Assembly: GCA_946185785.1 (NCBI GenBank)
Contig: CAMHKP010000014.1
Span: 1-7,956, forward strand
Reading direction: 5' to 3'
DNA length: 7,956 nucleotides
Origin: an uncultured Alphaproteobacteria bacterium
GTDB lineage: Bacteria > Pseudomonadota > Alphaproteobacteria > Rs-D84
Position 1 is the stretch's first letter. The number at the start of each line of letters is the position of its first letter. This document shows, one piece after another, positions 6,555 through 7,956 of this stretch. The position numbers and the translations under genes were made by a program. The notes under the pieces were generated by a model. That model had not been told where the DNA came from. It worked only from the letters and a program-made list of their open reading frames with translations, and did not search any database.

Positions 6555-7586
6555 ATGTTAGACAAAGTTGTAAATTTTTTCAAATCTAATAAATGCGTCA
6601 TTTTGTGGACGGTTGGGTACTTTATTGCCACATGGGCGATAATGAAATATATGTTCAACTTTGATATATTTTCACGTCTTCGCTGGTGTCAACTTGCGCA
6701 CGCACACATTCATGGGTTCCCAGGGATGGTTTTTTGTATTTTGATTTTAGCCGCTGTACCAATGTATGTTGCAACGACAGTTGTTATCGCACGAACAAAA
6801 GCCCCCCTATTTTCAATCAAGGTCCCTGAAAAAGTTCGCAATTTCTTGAAAAATGCATTCACCCAAACTCCAATGGATGAACCAGAATCTGTCACAACCA
6901 CAACCCAAGAAACACAACCAGAAATTAAAGCCGAAGAACCAACACCTGAAACACCTGAAAAAGACATAATTCCAGAACAAGTACCATCTGAAATGCGTGT
7001 TGCGTATGCACGTGCGCGCGAACATTTATCACCAACACCTGTTTCTGCATTTGATTTGGGCCATATGACCAAGGCACAAGCATCTGCTGCAGTCACAGAA
7101 ACAAATACACAGGCCGCGCCAGAAACCGAAGACATTCCAATTCCAACAGATTTTGATATAGATGATGCAAACAATTTTATTGACGATGTGCCGCAATTCA
7201 CAGACATAAATTTTGACGATGACGATGACACACCAATTGAAATAGAAGATATTCCATCGGTATCAGATACAGTTGAACCTGTTGTGAAATATATGAAATC
7301 AAAATCATTACCATATACCATTGACGATGACGTTGTCATCACAGATAAATTTGCAATTGTATCACACACCGATGACGACTTCTGGGTTGCAGATGATGAA
7401 AATTGGTTTGCCGCGGGCAAAACACGCAAATCACCAATCGCAAATGTTAAAAGAATTGCCACCACACATAATGTTCAACCGGTTTTATACTTGGCCACCG
7501 ATAACATAATGGACATTGACGATTTACGAAAAACTTGGGAAAGCGACGGAATACTTATAATAAGCGATTTGAAAGACTTGAAATAA
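6555..7586 (+). CDS. Two-TM membrane protein with acidic linker and unidentified C-terminal domain
   Basis: 343 residues, family not recognised. The ATG at 6555 is preferred because it places a basic N-tail (K4, K10, K13) before membrane segment 1 (about residues 14-36); the next ATG (codon 30) would cut that segment off. Segment 2 spans about 56-79 and is followed by R80, K82, K89, K93 and R95. By the positive-inside rule both ends are cytoplasmic, with a short outside loop (37-55) carrying H49, H51 and H53. Residues 105-240 are a Pro/Thr/Glu then Asp-rich linker, including five consecutive Asp at 221-225. Residues about 241-343 look like a compact domain with beta-beta-alpha-beta-alpha-beta character: VVITDKFAIV, DDFWVADDENWFAAG, a helix through SPIANVKRIA, VQPVLYLAT, a helix through DIDDLRKTW, and GILIIS. 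Its function is unknown. The gene has its own promoter and terminator, so it is probably monocistronic, and is divergent from the glycine-zipper gene. Confidence 0.9.
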   Translation: MLDKVVNFFKSNKCVILWTVGYFIATWAIMKYMFNFDIFSRLRWCQLAHAHIHGFPGMVFCILILAAVPMYVATTVVIARTKAPLFSIKVPEKVRNFLKNAFTQTPMDEPESVTTTTQETQPEIKAEEPTPETPEKDIIPEQVPSEMRVAYARAREHLSPTPVSAFDLGHMTKAQASAAVTETNTQAAPETEDIPIPTDFDIDDANNFIDDVPQFTDINFDDDDDTPIEIEDIPSVSDTVEPVVKYMKSKSLPYTIDDDVVITDKFAIVSHTDDDFWVADDENWFAAGKTRKSPIANVKRIATTHNVQPVLYLATDNIMDIDDLRKTWESDGILIISDLKDLK

Positions 7587-7589
7587 AAC

Positions 7590-7616
7590 ACCGCCCATCT
7601 GGGCGGTTATTTTTTT
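7590..7616. terminator. Shared, probably bidirectional intrinsic terminator
   Basis: ACCGCCC (7590-7596) and GGGCGGT (7601-7607) form a 7-bp GC-rich stem with a 4-nt loop. On the plus strand it is followed by TATTTTTTT (7608-7616), starting 3 nt after the stop of the two-TM gene. On the minus strand it is followed by GTTTTATTT, so it could also end transcription of the convergent gene. The plus-strand T run overlaps the minus-strand stop codon (7615-7617). Confidence 0.88.
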
Positions 7617-7956
7617 ACATTTCAACAGTATTCGTAGATACAACTGGTTCACTAAACTCTTTACACGTTGTGCCGTGATATGTTTGGGTGATATTTGTTT
7701 TCTTATTACCACCACCACTGCTGCATGTTGAATGATCATCTGTTGTGACTACTGATTCAGCATTCTTACACGCGACAGATTCTGTGGTCAGTGTACATGT
7801 GTGTGTCGATGGCGAATAAACTGCACTCATATTTATGCGTCCCAACATATTACCATATGAATCTGTTTGAACATATTCAGAATGTCCCGACTGTTGCACT
7901 TTGGCTAACTTGGACATATTCGCCCCAGATATTATATATCGGGTTGCATATACATC
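7615..7956 (-). CDS. C-terminal part of a Ser/Thr-rich protein with four Cys (5' end beyond the window)
   Basis: Family not recognised. The frame is open through the right edge: 13 codons upstream of the ATG at 7917 are all sense (DVYATRYIISGAN), so the gene probably starts outside. The ATG at 7917 cannot be excluded as the start: a GGGG lies 5 nt upstream, but the 100-residue product would lack a signal peptide or any membrane segment. From that Met the sequence has four Cys (THTC, VAC, STC, TTC), a Gly-rich turn (SSGGGNKK), and very high Ser/Thr/Asn content towards the end. That composition would suit an extracytoplasmic, disulfide-containing beta-rich tail, which is inference. It converges on the two-TM gene with a 28-nt gap that holds the shared terminator. 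Confidence 0.65.
   Translation of the reverse strand, partial: DVYATRYIISGANMSKLAKVQQSGHSEYVQTDSYGNMLGRINMSAVYSPSTHTCTLTTESVACKNAESVVTTDDHSTCSSGGGNKKTNITQTYHGTTCKEFSEPVVSTNTVEM

Noticed and set aside
6710..7465. Long minus-strand frame opposite the two-TM gene (251 codons)
   Set aside because: Its Ser/Val-rich composition is the complement of Asp/Glu/Thr codons of the real gene, and no promoter or ribosome binding site supports it.

Overview
The window looks like bacterial chromosome of fairly low GC (roughly 40% by eye). It carries four protein genes in strictly alternating orientation (+, -, +, -) and no recognisable RNA gene, mobile element or CRISPR array. The large cysteine-rich exported proteins, the glycine-zipper segments and the promoter style suggest an uncultured, possibly host- or gut-associated Gram-negative, perhaps an alphaproteobacterium. 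That placement is inference from general style, not from a marker gene.

Layout. Positions 2-4150 (+) hold the 3' part of a giant cysteine-rich repeat protein that is open through the left edge; it ends in two glycine/alanine-rich hydrophobic segments and a C-terminal domain, followed by a clean intrinsic terminator. Positions 4151-4449 are non-coding: the terminator, an unassigned AT-rich stretch, and a pair of hairpins best assigned to the minus strand as the 3' end of the next gene. Positions 4450-6414 (-) encode a 654-residue protein with a signal peptide, a Pro/Asp repeat linker, 22 cysteines in the mature part and two glycine-zipper segments. Positions 6415-6554 are a divergent promoter region. 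Positions 6555-7586 (+) encode a protein with two N-terminal membrane segments, an acidic linker and an unidentified C-terminal alpha/beta-type domain. A compact, probably bidirectional terminator separates it from the C-terminal part of a Ser/Thr-rich protein on the minus strand (7615-7956), open through the right edge.

How the genes relate. The two large convergent genes share an architecture: a long extracytoplasmic cysteine-rich part, two glycine-rich hydrophobic segments, and after one of these a weakly similar stretch beginning with Cys. They may be diverged members of one envelope or surface protein family. The alternating strands and the terminators after each gene argue for separate transcription units rather than an operon. 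The promoter before the two-membrane-segment gene lies so close to its ATG that the mRNA should be leaderless or nearly so, while its divergent neighbour has an extended -10 promoter and a strong Shine-Dalgarno sequence. No gene could be given a name with confidence.
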